DNA of 64,000 bases from HdN1 sp964473645 (lineage in GTDB: Bacteria > Pseudomonadota > Gammaproteobacteria > Pseudomonadales > Ketobacteraceae): positions 122,323-186,322 of the forward strand of contig CAYYPW010000011.1 in the NCBI GenBank assembly GCA_964473645.1. Reading direction: 5' to 3'. Each line of letters opens with the position of its first letter. The stretch's first letter is position 1. Of the stretch, positions 18,043 through 26,752 are shown piece after piece. The notes beneath the pieces were generated by a model. The model was given only the letters and a program-made list of their open reading frames with translations, did no database searches and was not told the DNA's origin. A program made the position numbers and the translations under genes.

Positions 18043-18636
18043 CTACCTTCCCATTCCGTTCTTAATAATCTCCCGCGCCTGCTGCATTAACGCTTCAACA
18101 TCGGTACTCTCATCCACCTTAATCGGTGCATGAATCTGTAATTCTGCTGTACCGGGCGACAAATTCATGGAATTCGCAGGCAAAATGTCATGGGTGCCGC
18201 GAATACTGATCGGCAATACTGGCAAACCCAATTCTTTTGCCAGATGAAACGCACCTTTCTTGAACGGTAGCATTTCGCCACTCACACTGCGCGTTCCTTC
18301 TGGAAAAAAGAAAATGGACGTGCCGTTCACTAGCTGATGTTTGGCGCTATCGATAGACCGTTTGGCTGTGTCAGGATTGGAACGATCAATATACACATGT
18401 CCCAGCATCACACAGGCGTAACCCAGTGCCGGCACCTTGCGCAGTTCCTGTTTCATCACCCAGCGAAAATCGATGCCCAACCACCCGTACACTGCCAGTA
18501 TGTCGAAATGGCTCAAATGGTTCGCCACGACCACATAGGATTGGCCGGGAGTTATGTTTTCGCGGCCAGCCACGGTGACTTTTACCGGCGTGACCCACGT
18601 GTTAATGCGCGCCCATAACATAGGTAGCAGCCACAA
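18043..18636 (-). CDS. PlsC-family 1-acyl-sn-glycerol-3-phosphate acyltransferase
   Basis: 197 aa. Acyltransferase motif I NHLSHFD (about residues 39-45), a YIDRS block, motif III FFPEGTRS and motif IV PVLPISI are all in order. It should acylate lysophosphatidate at the inner membrane. The start shown is a TTG at 18636. The frame remains open upstream but has no ATG or GTG, so the protein looks slightly short at the N-terminus compared with the usual 230-250 residues. Not obviously in an operon. Confidence 0.88.
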   Translation of the reverse strand: MWLLPMLWARINTWVTPVKVTVAGRENITPGQSYVVVANHLSHFDILAVYGWLGIDFRWVMKQELRKVPALGYACVMLGHVYIDRSNPDTAKRSIDSAKHQLVNGTSIFFFPEGTRSVSGEMLPFKKGAFHLAKELGLPVLPISIRGTHDILPANSMNLSPGTAELQIHAPIKVDESTDVEALMQQAREIIKNGMGR

Positions 18637-18770
18637 GCGTTTGCTTTTTAATGGTATTGGATCAGGCCCTGGCCCGAAAAGATCAACCCTGTAGCAGTAT
18701 GTGTCTGAACGTTACAAAAACGAAAGTGACGGATGGGGTGGGATTGGCGCGCACATAATAGCGAATTGAG

Positions 18771-18795
18771 AGGAGGCTGGCGATTGCCGCCTCCT
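18771..18795 (-). terminator. GC-rich hairpin after the DUF3570 gene
   Basis: AGGAGGC / GCCTCCT stem extended by GGC/GCC with one bulged base and a four-base loop, about 45 bases after the stop of the leftward operon. No clear T run follows, so it may be a Rho-independent terminator of weak type or an mRNA 3' end stabiliser. Confidence 0.5.
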
Positions 18796-18838
18796 GAATT
18801 TAGAGATCAATTAATGGGGTGGGATGCCATGGACTGGG

Positions 18839-20020
18839 TTAGTACCATACGGACAAAATCCAACGAGCAACTATGGCATTAAAGTCGTACATCGGTTCGG
18901 TACCTGGGGTGCCGTTTAGTTTACGGGCATCGCGGAAATCTGAATAATCAAACATGAAGTAGTCCAACATCAACCCTGCGCGGGCTTTGTTGATCGGCCA
19001 ATGCTCGGGCGCCTTGTACTCAAAGCTTGCACTCACCCCGACGCTGTTGTTTTCGAACGTGCTGAGCTCTTTGTCCCGGGCGTAGAAGTTTAGGTTAGTT
19101 GTTTCCAGCAGGTCACTATAGAAGTCGGCTGACGTTTGCTCGTAGTGGCGGGCACGTACTTCGAACAACCATTTCGGCTCGATAGGATAGATATAGCCAA
19201 TTTGTGCATGCCAGGCATCAATGCCCCAGGAGTCAGTGAACTGGCGATGCTCGCCAAATATTACGCTCTTATTCTCCAGAGAATGTCGTAACTTTATGGC
19301 CCAGGCGTCGCTGTTGCGGGTGGTGGGGTAGCGCTCAGAGTCGAAGCTATATATCCCACTGTCGGGATCAAACACCCGTACTGATCGGTAGGGGTTGCCC
19401 AATGCGCGATTATCACTGCCTTCATCGACAATGCTCTCAAATGCGAAATTGAGAATGGTATCCTTGCTGACAACTTGACTCAGACTTGCGCGATAGTTGC
19501 GTCGATCGATTTCGCGGTCGACCCAGTTCTCATCCTTGTTTTTGCCGACGGTGTCCCAACCTTGTGAGAACCCGAGCGAAAGCGTCGTCAAATCGCCAAA
19601 AAAATCATGGCTGATATCTGCATGGGCCGATTCTGCGTCGTAATCGTTTTCTGTGCTTGTGGTGTAATTGAGGCTATAGGTGGTCTTGTCATTTAAAGCG
19701 TCGACACCGACACTGTATTCAGTGCGTTCCTCGCTATAACGGCTGGCGGTGGTTTGCACATCAATCGAAGCGCTGGACACAGAATCTATGTAATACTTGG
19801 CATTCACCGAATATTTGTCTTTTAGTTTTTTGCGCACCAACACGGCGGGGCCATCAATGGTGACGCCACCACCGCTATAACGATGATAGAGAACGTCCGC
19901 ACGATCTTCAGGTAAAACCGCAGCATGCAGTGGCAATGCTGAGATCATGAGAAGCCCGCCGCTGATTGCCAGCGTTAATCTCTTTGGGCAGGGTATAAAG
20001 TGTCGATTAGTTGCAGCCAC
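18839..20020 (-). CDS. DUF3570 outer-membrane beta-barrel protein
   Basis: 393 aa from GTG at 20020, chosen because GGAGG precedes it by about five bases and it directly gives a signal peptide (RLTLAISGGLLMISALPLHA). The longer frame to 20149 only shadows the DUF4266 gene. Mature protein starts AVLPEDRADVLYHRYSGGG, the DUF3570 hallmark, followed by alternating beta-strand sequence and a terminal WILSVWY with aromatic C-terminus typical of barrels. It overlaps DUF4266 by 14 bases. In several gammaproteobacteria DUF3570, DUF4266 and a thioredoxin are neighbours; the role is not known. Confidence 0.87.
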   Translation of the reverse strand: MAATNRHFIPCPKRLTLAISGGLLMISALPLHAAVLPEDRADVLYHRYSGGGVTIDGPAVLVRKKLKDKYSVNAKYYIDSVSSASIDVQTTASRYSEERTEYSVGVDALNDKTTYSLNYTTSTENDYDAESAHADISHDFFGDLTTLSLGFSQGWDTVGKNKDENWVDREIDRRNYRASLSQVVSKDTILNFAFESIVDEGSDNRALGNPYRSVRVFDPDSGIYSFDSERYPTTRNSDAWAIKLRHSLENKSVIFGEHRQFTDSWGIDAWHAQIGYIYPIEPKWLFEVRARHYEQTSADFYSDLLETTNLNFYARDKELSTFENNSVGVSASFEYKAPEHWPINKARAGLMLDYFMFDYSDFRDARKLNGTPGTEPMYDFNAIVARWILSVWY

Positions 20021-20309
20021 ATCCGCCTCCGCTGCCACCTTCGGCGCCGCGTGCAGATTCGCGCGCCTGATACACGTGATGCATATAACCATCCGACAAT
20101 CCGTCGCGGCTCCAGGCCATAGCCGGGGTAGCAAGGTTTTGTCGCTCATAGGGCTTGACCCACGGCGTTAGACCTGCGCAGCCACCCAGTGCCCATGCTG
20201 CACTCAGAAGCAACACGCATCGCCACTGACGACGGGCGTTGTGAGACAGGATGGCTGCAAAAGAGGCACCTAACTGAAAGGCGTCTTGAAAAAAAGTTCG
20301 CTTATTCAC
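20007..20309 (-). CDS. DUF4266 small lipoprotein with C-terminal CGCN tail
   Basis: 100 aa. N-terminal hydrophobic segment with lipobox LGGC at about residues 40-44, then the family signature WVKPYERQNLATPAM, HHVYQARESARG and a glycine-rich tail SGGGCGCN at the very end. Extended N-terminus; a later start near the hydrophobic helix is possible. The invariant CxC end is unusual for a lipoprotein and suggests a metal site, a disulfide exchanged with the adjacent thioredoxin, or a processed tail. Overlaps the TlpA gene by 8 bases and the DUF3570 gene by 14. Confidence 0.88.
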   Translation of the reverse strand: MNKRTFFQDAFQLGASFAAILSHNARRQWRCVLLLSAAWALGGCAGLTPWVKPYERQNLATPAMAWSRDGLSDGYMHHVYQARESARGAEGGSGGGCGCN

Positions 20310-20874
20310 GAAGCAATGCTCTTATGTTTTTTTCGTATTCAGCTTCATAACCCGGTTGATAGCCACGGTGCAGAAAACGCATGTTGCCAGCGCGATCGAC
20401 CAATACCGTGGTGGGCATGGCATCGACCTTGTAACTTTCGCTGACGCTGTTTTTGGCGTCGAGCAATACCGGGAACGACACGGGCGTATTTTTCAAAAAG
20501 CCCTGTGCCGCTTTTGCATCGGGTTCGATATTCACTGCCAACACGGTAAACCCGAGTTTTTTGTATTTCTTGTAGAGGCCATCCAGCAGCGGAAACTCGG
20601 TCCGGCACGGCTCACACCATGACGCCCAGAAGTTAAGCATCACCACCTCGCCTGCGTGATTGGCGAGGCTATCACTGGCCCCCGTGCTGGAAGGCAGCGT
20701 AAAAGCCGGTGCCTTGCCAGAAAGCGCCGTCGCTGGGCCTGCGAAACCTTCGCTTGGCACCACCAATAAGGTTGATCCGAGTAACAACGCGGACGCTGTC
20801 ACTGCCGCCATCAACCTGCCTTTACCAAAAAACCGCTGAAAACCACTAACGCCAAGACGCAGATGCTTGCTCAT
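20302..20874 (-). CDS. TlpA-like exported thioredoxin
   Basis: 190 aa. N-terminal signal or anchor (about 20-45), then a TlpA/ResA-type thioredoxin fold with active site WCEPC (Cys 87 and Cys 90), the cis-Pro loop MPTTVLVD, and the extra strand region typical of periplasmic reductases. Likely keeps cysteines of partner proteins reduced, either CxxCH haem sites of the cytochrome encoded upstream or the CGC tail of DUF4266. Third from last gene of the leftward operon. Confidence 0.93.
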   Translation of the reverse strand: MSKHLRLGVSGFQRFFGKGRLMAAVTASALLLGSTLLVVPSEGFAGPATALSGKAPAFTLPSSTGASDSLANHAGEVVMLNFWASWCEPCRTEFPLLDGLYKKYKKLGFTVLAVNIEPDAKAAQGFLKNTPVSFPVLLDAKNSVSESYKVDAMPTTVLVDRAGNMRFLHRGYQPGYEAEYEKNIRALLRE

Positions 20875-20899
20875 AACTCACCTCTTGCTAGAAGAATGC

Positions 20900-20956
20900 G
20901 CTCTTCAGAAAAAGACACGCTCCTCAAAAAAGGACACTCTCTTCAGAAAAAGACAG
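20900..20956. repeat. Imperfect 19-bp direct repeat, three units
   Basis: GCTCTTCAGAAAAAGACAC, GCTCCTCAAAAAAGGACAC and CTCTTCAGAAAAAGACAGA occur in succession. The last runs into the 3' end of the barrel gene that stops at 20943. The array fills the short gap before tlpA. Confidence 0.6.
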
Positions 20957-21602
20957 ACACTCCAGCCCGGAACTCAAGAAGGTTGTAGGTGTTGTCGCTG
21001 CCCAGTGCATCACTGTCGAAAACATATTCGCGCCCGTCGAGATGCACGGCGAGCCAATCGGTCAGCAAAACACGAACCCCCGCGCCACCGTTGATAGTGA
21101 ATTCCTTGTCACCCAGAAAATCGGTCGCACCGGCACCGGCAATCACATAGATCGCTGTATTGAACGCGCGGTTTTTACCGAAGAACACTTCCCCTGGCAA
21201 CGCGTTCCAGCCGATGGAAAGATTGTAGTAAGTCAATTCGCGATCATCATCTATGCCCAGGTCGAGCAGGGGGTTGATACGCTCGGCGCTCGTCAGTTGC
21301 GTGTCGGATTTTCCGCCGGCTAGTTCGAAGAAAAAGTCTTCGGTGGCGTGAAAGGTGAGGGTGCCGCCAATCACATCATTGGTGCCGAAATCCTCAGTCG
21401 ACAAATGTCCGTAAAACAAACCTGCTTCGAAATGCTCGGTGTCGATCTCGTCTTCTTGCAAATCGGTGCGCACGATGCGCGGTTCGAGGCCGGGGTCTTG
21501 GGCGGTGGCGAGGCTGCGCTCAGCCCAGGTGGTGGTGCTGAACGACGCCATCAGGCTGGCCGAAGCAGCGGTCAGTAGAAAACGGCGAATCCGGCTTTCC
21601 AT
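20943..21602 (-). CDS. Outer-membrane beta-barrel protein
   Basis: 219 aa. Signal peptide MESRIRRFLLTAASASLMAS ending at TTTWA. The mature part is a small eight-stranded-type barrel with alternating residues (FEAGLFYGHL, FFFELAGGKS, YYNLSIGWN, AIYVIAGAGATDFLG) and a C-terminal FRAGVSVFF ending in Phe. It resembles the OMP_myx_plus type of barrel domain. Start overlaps the stop of the SH3-barrel gene by 31 bases. Function unknown; it may be a partner of the SH3-barrel protein. Confidence 0.82.
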   Translation of the reverse strand: MESRIRRFLLTAASASLMASFSTTTWAERSLATAQDPGLEPRIVRTDLQEDEIDTEHFEAGLFYGHLSTEDFGTNDVIGGTLTFHATEDFFFELAGGKSDTQLTSAERINPLLDLGIDDDRELTYYNLSIGWNALPGEVFFGKNRAFNTAIYVIAGAGATDFLGDKEFTINGGAGVRVLLTDWLAVHLDGREYVFDSDALGSDNTYNLLEFRAGVSVFF

Positions 21603-22360
21603 TCGTCTATCTCTTGGTTGATGTCTCGGTTGGTGAGCACCAGATGGTGGCGGTAATCGAGGCGGAACATAAAGCGTTCCAGCACATGCACGCTCAGGCC
21701 GCCCTGGGCATAACGGGTGACGTCACGGCGGTCTTCGGATTCGACCAGCGTGGCCGTGGGCTCAACGTCGAGTGAGCCAAGGCCGACCCCTACATAGGGC
21801 GATACACGCCATTCCGGTTTGAAATAGTGTTGCACACCGAAGGTTGTGAGGCGATTGTCTGAGACTTCCCCCAGTGCCTGCAAATACGTGATTTCGGTGG
21901 CGAAATGCGGGGTAATGAAAAAGTCTGCGTGTATGCCAATGGCGTTGGCACCTTCAAAACGCCCGGCCATTACACCGAATTCCATGTCGCGTTTGCCAAA
22001 GGCGTCGAGCCCGTATTCCGCAATTGAAATAGGTTCACCACGGGTATTCAAGGTGCGAACCAATTGTGTGCGATGCACCCAACCTTCATAGCCGCGTTCG
22101 GTGCGCACCTGAAACCAGTCGGTACGGCGTTTCATGACTTCAATCACGCCACCCCGTTCGACACTTTGCAAAATCGGATAGCCGCGACCGGGGCCGGTAC
22201 GAATATCAACATAGGCATCGGCGACTTCGGTGGACGGGAACAGTTCGTCTTCGGAACCGAACAGGTCAAAACTGAATAGATCGCTGCCAAACCATTCGGC
22301 CTGCACAGGAGCAGTGAACAGCAGCGGGGTGAGGCAAAGCGCGATTATTGTTTTTCTCAT
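21572..22360 (-). CDS. SH3-domain outer-membrane beta-barrel protein
   Basis: 262 aa from ATG 22360, which gives a clean signal peptide (MRKTIIALCLTPLLFTAPVQA); the longer frame upstream is not supported. Residues about 45-110 form a bacterial SH3 domain (AYVDIRTGPGRGYPILQSV, DWFQVRTERGYEGWVHRTQL). From about 125 onward is a barrel like that of the next gene, ending WKAGFAVFY. Bacterial SH3 domains usually bind peptidoglycan or peptide ligands, so this may tether the barrel to the wall. Same operon as the HzsA-like, TlpA and DUF genes. Confidence 0.84.
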   Translation of the reverse strand: MRKTIIALCLTPLLFTAPVQAEWFGSDLFSFDLFGSEDELFPSTEVADAYVDIRTGPGRGYPILQSVERGGVIEVMKRRTDWFQVRTERGYEGWVHRTQLVRTLNTRGEPISIAEYGLDAFGKRDMEFGVMAGRFEGANAIGIHADFFITPHFATEITYLQALGEVSDNRLTTFGVQHYFKPEWRVSPYVGVGLGSLDVEPTATLVESEDRRDVTRYAQGGLSVHVLERFMFRLDYRHHLVLTNRDINQEIDEWKAGFAVFY

Positions 22361-22443
22361 CGGTCTACTGCCGGGCGGGAGGCAGCCGCCCCAATGGGCG
22401 GCGTTAAGTAAAGGGCCGAGTATTCTATAAAGACTGGCAAAGT

Positions 22444-25221
22444 TCAACCTTGCGGTATCACAAACGGGTCGTTGTAGTACTGGGCGCCGATATCCAGCCA
22501 CTCAGAGATCATTTTTAACTCAGCGGGGGTGAGCCAGCCGTCATGCGTGCCACCGTCTTCGAAGGGGGCGAAAAAGTTGCTGCTGGCGCGGGCGCCACTG
22601 CCGGTCATGGTGGGGGGGACCGTTTCGAGAACAGGCGCTGTACAGACGCCGTTTGCGTCCACGATGGGCTCGCCCTCTTCATTGGTTTGGCAAATCACTT
22701 CACCCAATGCATCACGGCGGGGCTTATCCACCAATGCATCATTCGCGTCACGCTCTTGGGCGGTTTGAGTAAGAAATAAATACCGAAACGAGGTGTAGTG
22801 GTTGGCCTGATCTTCTGACGGCTCGTTGGTGAGATCCAATTGAGTGCGATCTTCCTCTGCAACCTCTCCAAACAGTGGATCACCAAACAGCGCGCTGGTA
22901 CGACTGTGGCAATCCGTACATTGATCGATGACTTCTTCGTTTTCATCTTCGATCGGGTTGCCATCCCCATCCCGTATCGTACTGCGCGGGTGGTCCCACA
23001 ATGGCGCAATGTTAATGGGGTAATGGATCGTTACCCGGCACAGCGCAGTCCACACCGGCTCACACGAGGCGTTAGTGGGTGCCTCAAGGCTATCGTTATC
23101 AGGATCATCGTCATCATCCAGATCGCTGTAACGCCAGTTGAAGGATGCGGCGGGTGACAACGACCAAATATCGGTGAACTTGATATCGGCACTCGGCAGG
23201 CTGGCATCCACTGGCGTCGGGGTGCGTGCCGCATCGACGCGAACGTGGGTCTCGGCCATGGTTTCACCCGCCAGTGCTGAATACTCGGGGTTCAAGCCCG
23301 CATAAGAGCCAGCGGCACTCGCGCCGGTATTGAGCGCATCGGGGCGGGCATCGGGGCGGCCGTGTGGCGTGGTGCTGTCCGCCTCATGGCAGCCGTTACA
23401 CGTCAGGATCTCGCCCGGCGCCAACTGCAACCAGTATTGATGGCGCGGGCTAATGCTTTGGCCGGCGTCATCCAGCACGCTGATGGTAAACGGTACGTTG
23501 GCGGTAACTTTTACCTTCACCGAGCCATCGGGTTCGATCGGCGCATAGCCGATGATGTCGCGCATCAGTTGCGCGCCTGCGCCACCCAGCTCTACACCTG
23601 TGACGCGACGCACGTCGTTATCGGGCATCAACACGGCTTTTTCCAGACGCAAAAAGCGAGCGGGGCGTTGTGCAGGGGGCAATAAGCGCATTTGCTCCAA
23701 TGACGTTGGGCCTGAGTTACCGGCAAAAAATACACCATCAAGATCGTACACGCTGCGAATATGCAAAATGCCAAGCTTGTCGTCGACCAATGAGCTGTCA
23801 AACGTGGCGTCATCGGCATTTTTGGCGGCCAATTGAGGTGGGGCAGTGCGTTCCTGCATCACGACGACATCGGTGTAGAGGCGATCTGCTGCGGGCAAAA
23901 TCAATGGACGCAAAGTTTCTTCTTCGGCTTGATACATCCACAGGCCATAGGCGGGCGGAAGCACGACCGCACCTTCCATGGCAACGCGTTCCGCTGTGCA
24001 GGGCAGCGTTTGCGTGGTCAGTTGCACTAGACATTCGCTCCAACTGATAACCATGCGGTCGGTGTCATCCCATAATGGATACGCCGCCGAAATATAGCCC
24101 CCTAATGAAATCTCGTCATCGCTGCGAATCGGAAAATGCGTGGCATCGGTTTGTGCCGTTGCCGCACTGCTTGTACTGTTCGGTACGGGCTGTTCATTGT
24201 CTGAAAAATTTTCGGGATCGAGATAAATCAGTTGCCCGCCATACACGCTTTGCTCGCGCGGCCCCATCAATGCAAGCAAGCGACCATCAGGAGCTGCCTG
24301 CAAACGGCGGTATTCAATGGCTGCACCATCGGTACCGCTGTTATGCGAATTGCGCCCATAAAGATGCTGATGCTCGGTACCATCGGGCCGTAATTTGTAT
24401 AAATCAATTTCATTGTGCGAGCCGATATCATCCCAACGCAGATACACAATTTCGCCGTTATTATTCACCACCGGCTCAATTTCGTGGCTGGAATTAAAGG
24501 TGATCTGGGTGATGTTGCTGCCATCGCTATTCATGACGTGCAACGCACACATATCGCGATCACGTGACTCGCCTTGCGGATTGTATTGTGGTTTGCCTTC
24601 GTCGAGCATGTTGGCTTTTGCCAGAATTTGCCGTGTCGATGAAAATACAATGCGACCATCGGGCAAATAATGTGGATGAACGTCTTGCCCCTGTGCTTCG
24701 GCAACATCCGATTCAATTATGCGACGAAGGGTATCGGTGTTCAGGTTGTATTCCCAAATATCCCAGGTGGGTTGATCTTCGGGTTCTGCATCTTCAATCT
24801 CGGGCGCACGCGCGGCAAATAATAATTTGCTGCCGTCATACGATACTTCGAGATCTTTCACATCGTATTCGGCATCTGCACCAAAAATACGATCCGAAAT
24901 TATTTGTTCCTGCGCACCAGGGGTTGCGCGTGCGCGTACGACCAGGCGTGCACCCGGGCGAAACGCGATGGGGTCTAAAAGATCTTCTTCGACCAGCGTG
25001 GGCAATTCGCTAGCGTTGGTCATCTCGGTGGGCAGACCACGCACGATATACGCAATGGCAATATCTTGCTGCACAGGATCAGCAGGCTGGTCACCACCGG
25101 TGCCACTACCACCATCGCCTTTGCAGGCGCTCAGCACGGTTGCCAGCACGCCTATTGCAAGCATGTTGGTAGCCACCTGGCCGAAACGAACCGGTGATCT
25201 TTGTGTGTCATGGCAGCGCAT
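22444..25221 (-). CDS. HzsA-like dihaem c-type cytochrome lipoprotein with PD40/TolB-like propeller
   Basis: 925 aa from ATG 25221; nearby in-frame starts exist on both sides. Lipobox VLSAC after a hydrophobic signal. The N-terminal half has TolB/PD40-type blades (HPHYLPDGRIVFSST, VMNSDGSNITQITF, EIVYLRWDD). The C-terminal half carries CNGCH (about residue 607) and CTDCH (about 768), two c-type haem sites. The layout recalls HzsA-related proteins named after the hydrazine synthase alpha subunit, but there is no reason to think it makes hydrazine. Head of the six-gene leftward operon. Confidence 0.83.
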   Translation of the reverse strand: MRCHDTQRSPVRFGQVATNMLAIGVLATVLSACKGDGGSGTGGDQPADPVQQDIAIAYIVRGLPTEMTNASELPTLVEEDLLDPIAFRPGARLVVRARATPGAQEQIISDRIFGADAEYDVKDLEVSYDGSKLLFAARAPEIEDAEPEDQPTWDIWEYNLNTDTLRRIIESDVAEAQGQDVHPHYLPDGRIVFSSTRQILAKANMLDEGKPQYNPQGESRDRDMCALHVMNSDGSNITQITFNSSHEIEPVVNNNGEIVYLRWDDIGSHNEIDLYKLRPDGTEHQHLYGRNSHNSGTDGAAIEYRRLQAAPDGRLLALMGPREQSVYGGQLIYLDPENFSDNEQPVPNSTSSAATAQTDATHFPIRSDDEISLGGYISAAYPLWDDTDRMVISWSECLVQLTTQTLPCTAERVAMEGAVVLPPAYGLWMYQAEEETLRPLILPAADRLYTDVVVMQERTAPPQLAAKNADDATFDSSLVDDKLGILHIRSVYDLDGVFFAGNSGPTSLEQMRLLPPAQRPARFLRLEKAVLMPDNDVRRVTGVELGGAGAQLMRDIIGYAPIEPDGSVKVKVTANVPFTISVLDDAGQSISPRHQYWLQLAPGEILTCNGCHEADSTTPHGRPDARPDALNTGASAAGSYAGLNPEYSALAGETMAETHVRVDAARTPTPVDASLPSADIKFTDIWSLSPAASFNWRYSDLDDDDDPDNDSLEAPTNASCEPVWTALCRVTIHYPINIAPLWDHPRSTIRDGDGNPIEDENEEVIDQCTDCHSRTSALFGDPLFGEVAEEDRTQLDLTNEPSEDQANHYTSFRYLFLTQTAQERDANDALVDKPRRDALGEVICQTNEEGEPIVDANGVCTAPVLETVPPTMTGSGARASSNFFAPFEDGGTHDGWLTPAELKMISEWLDIGAQYYNDPFVIPQG

Positions 25222-25482
25222 GTCTGTGTGCTCCAAAGTCATAACTCTCAAAAAAGGTGTGAGCCACATACCAATTCAAGTACGGATTTCATTATGGGCA
25301 AACTGTGATGATCGATTCTGCGCGACTTTTCACGAAAGCAAATGAATGCGGTTGCTAGACTGAAACAACAGGCAAAAAGGATGTTGCATTTTTAAAACGC
25401 TAAGGCCGCAAGGAGAATTTTGGCTAGCGCTTGAAATAACAGGAAATTTCAATGTAGTGGGCAGTGCAGATTTGTCGTGTCA

Positions 25483-25495
25483 GTCACTATGTGAC
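25483..25495. promoter_or_regulatory. Short dyad in the divergent promoter region of the two redox operons
   Basis: GTCAC-TAT-GTGAC, a perfect 5-bp inverted repeat with three central bases, 37 bases before the rightward start at 25532 and in the only shared regulatory region of the two operons. A candidate operator only. Confidence 0.3.
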
Positions 25496-25531
25496 GCGAA
25501 GTGGCAACATCTGACGTTATAGGCATTCGTC

Positions 25532-26743
25532 ATGAAAAACATGGTTTCCAGAAGTAAGGGTTATAGCATGCGGCTGCTAACGCTGGCACTGGCAGGCCTT
25601 TTGTCGGTTTCCTCTTTTATTCCTGCATTATCGTATGCGGGGTCCAGAGAGCAGGCGTTGCGCATTCATGACCGTATTGCCGGTGTGCCACCTTCTGCGA
25701 GCGTCCTTGATGATATGGCCAGTGATATTGCAGGTGGCGACGCACTCGGCGCTGCCATGACGGCCACCGAAGATGCTGCGTTTTACACCGTGACCCTCAA
25801 GAATTTTGCAACACCCTGGACCAATCGCGATTTCGATAAATTTGCCCCACTAAATGATTACACAGCCACTGTGATTGGCATGGTGCGCGATGAAACCGAT
25901 TTTCGCCAACTGCTCTCGGCCGATGTGTTGTATGTCGGTGCCGATAGTTTGGGGTTGCCCGGCTACTCCATTGAAAATAACGAGCATTATGTGGCAATGG
26001 AGAACGCAGGCGTCAATCTCAAAACCGGATTGGAATCACGCGCGCAGTCATCGGTTACTGGCATTCCTTCGTCAGCAACGGCCGGGGTAATGACCAGCCG
26101 CGCCGCCGCCAAAGCTTTCTTTTATGAAGGCACCAATCGCGCAATGTTTCGATTTACCCTCGTCAATCATTTATGTACCGATCTGGAACAACTTAAAGAT
26201 ATTACGCGCGCACCCGATCGCATTCGCCAGGATGTTTCGCGTAGCCCTGGTGGCGACAGTCGCATCTTTCTGAACAACTGCATCGGTTGTCACAGCGGCA
26301 TGGACCCGATGGCGCAAGCCTTTGCTTATTATGATTTTTCAGGCACGGAAGAAGAACTGGATGCCCCCGGCCATATTATTTATCACGCGGGTACGGTGGC
26401 AGAGAAATACACCATAAATTCCAACAATTTCGAATACGGGTTTGTGACCCCCAATGATCAGTGGGACAACTACTGGCGCAAAGGGCAAAACACCTATTTG
26501 GGTTGGGACAGTGGTCTTGCAGGCTCAGGCACGGGCGCCAAATCGCTGGGGCAGGAGCTTGCCAACAGTGAAGCATTCGCCAAATGTCAGGTGGAAAAAG
26601 TCTTTAAAGCCGTATGCTTACGCGCACCAGCGGACAGCACCGATCGTGCACAAGTCAGCGGCATGCTGACCAGCTTTAAAAGTAATGGTTATCGGTTGAA
26701 GCGCACCTTTGCCGAAGCCGCCGTTTACTGTATGGGCGATTGA
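25532..26743 (+). CDS. Exported c-type cytochrome, single CxxCH
   Basis: 403 aa; a start at 25568 (MRLLTLALAG) with AAGGG upstream is also plausible. Signal peptide ending near SYAGS. NNCIGCHSGMDPMAQAF at about residue 250 is a haem c site. Other cysteines (HLCTDL, KCQVEKVF, VCLRAP, VYCMGD) could form disulfides. It resembles the cytochromes that precede LamG and DUF1501 proteins in marine gammaproteobacteria. First gene of the rightward operon, nine bases before the LamG gene. Confidence 0.8.
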   Translation: MKNMVSRSKGYSMRLLTLALAGLLSVSSFIPALSYAGSREQALRIHDRIAGVPPSASVLDDMASDIAGGDALGAAMTATEDAAFYTVTLKNFATPWTNRDFDKFAPLNDYTATVIGMVRDETDFRQLLSADVLYVGADSLGLPGYSIENNEHYVAMENAGVNLKTGLESRAQSSVTGIPSSATAGVMTSRAAAKAFFYEGTNRAMFRFTLVNHLCTDLEQLKDITRAPDRIRQDVSRSPGGDSRIFLNNCIGCHSGMDPMAQAFAYYDFSGTEEELDAPGHIIYHAGTVAEKYTINSNNFEYGFVTPNDQWDNYWRKGQNTYLGWDSGLAGSGTGAKSLGQELANSEAFAKCQVEKVFKAVCLRAPADSTDRAQVSGMLTSFKSNGYRLKRTFAEAAVYCMGD

Positions 26744-26752
26744 GGTAACGTT

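Noticed and set aside
20021..20149. N-terminal extension of the DUF3570 gene
   Set aside because: Antisense-free but only shadows the DUF4266 gene; GTG 20020 has RBS and gives a signal peptide.
22444..25221. Hydrazine synthase subunit
   Set aside because: Only the HzsA-related architecture is present; no other anammox gene and the lineage does not fit.
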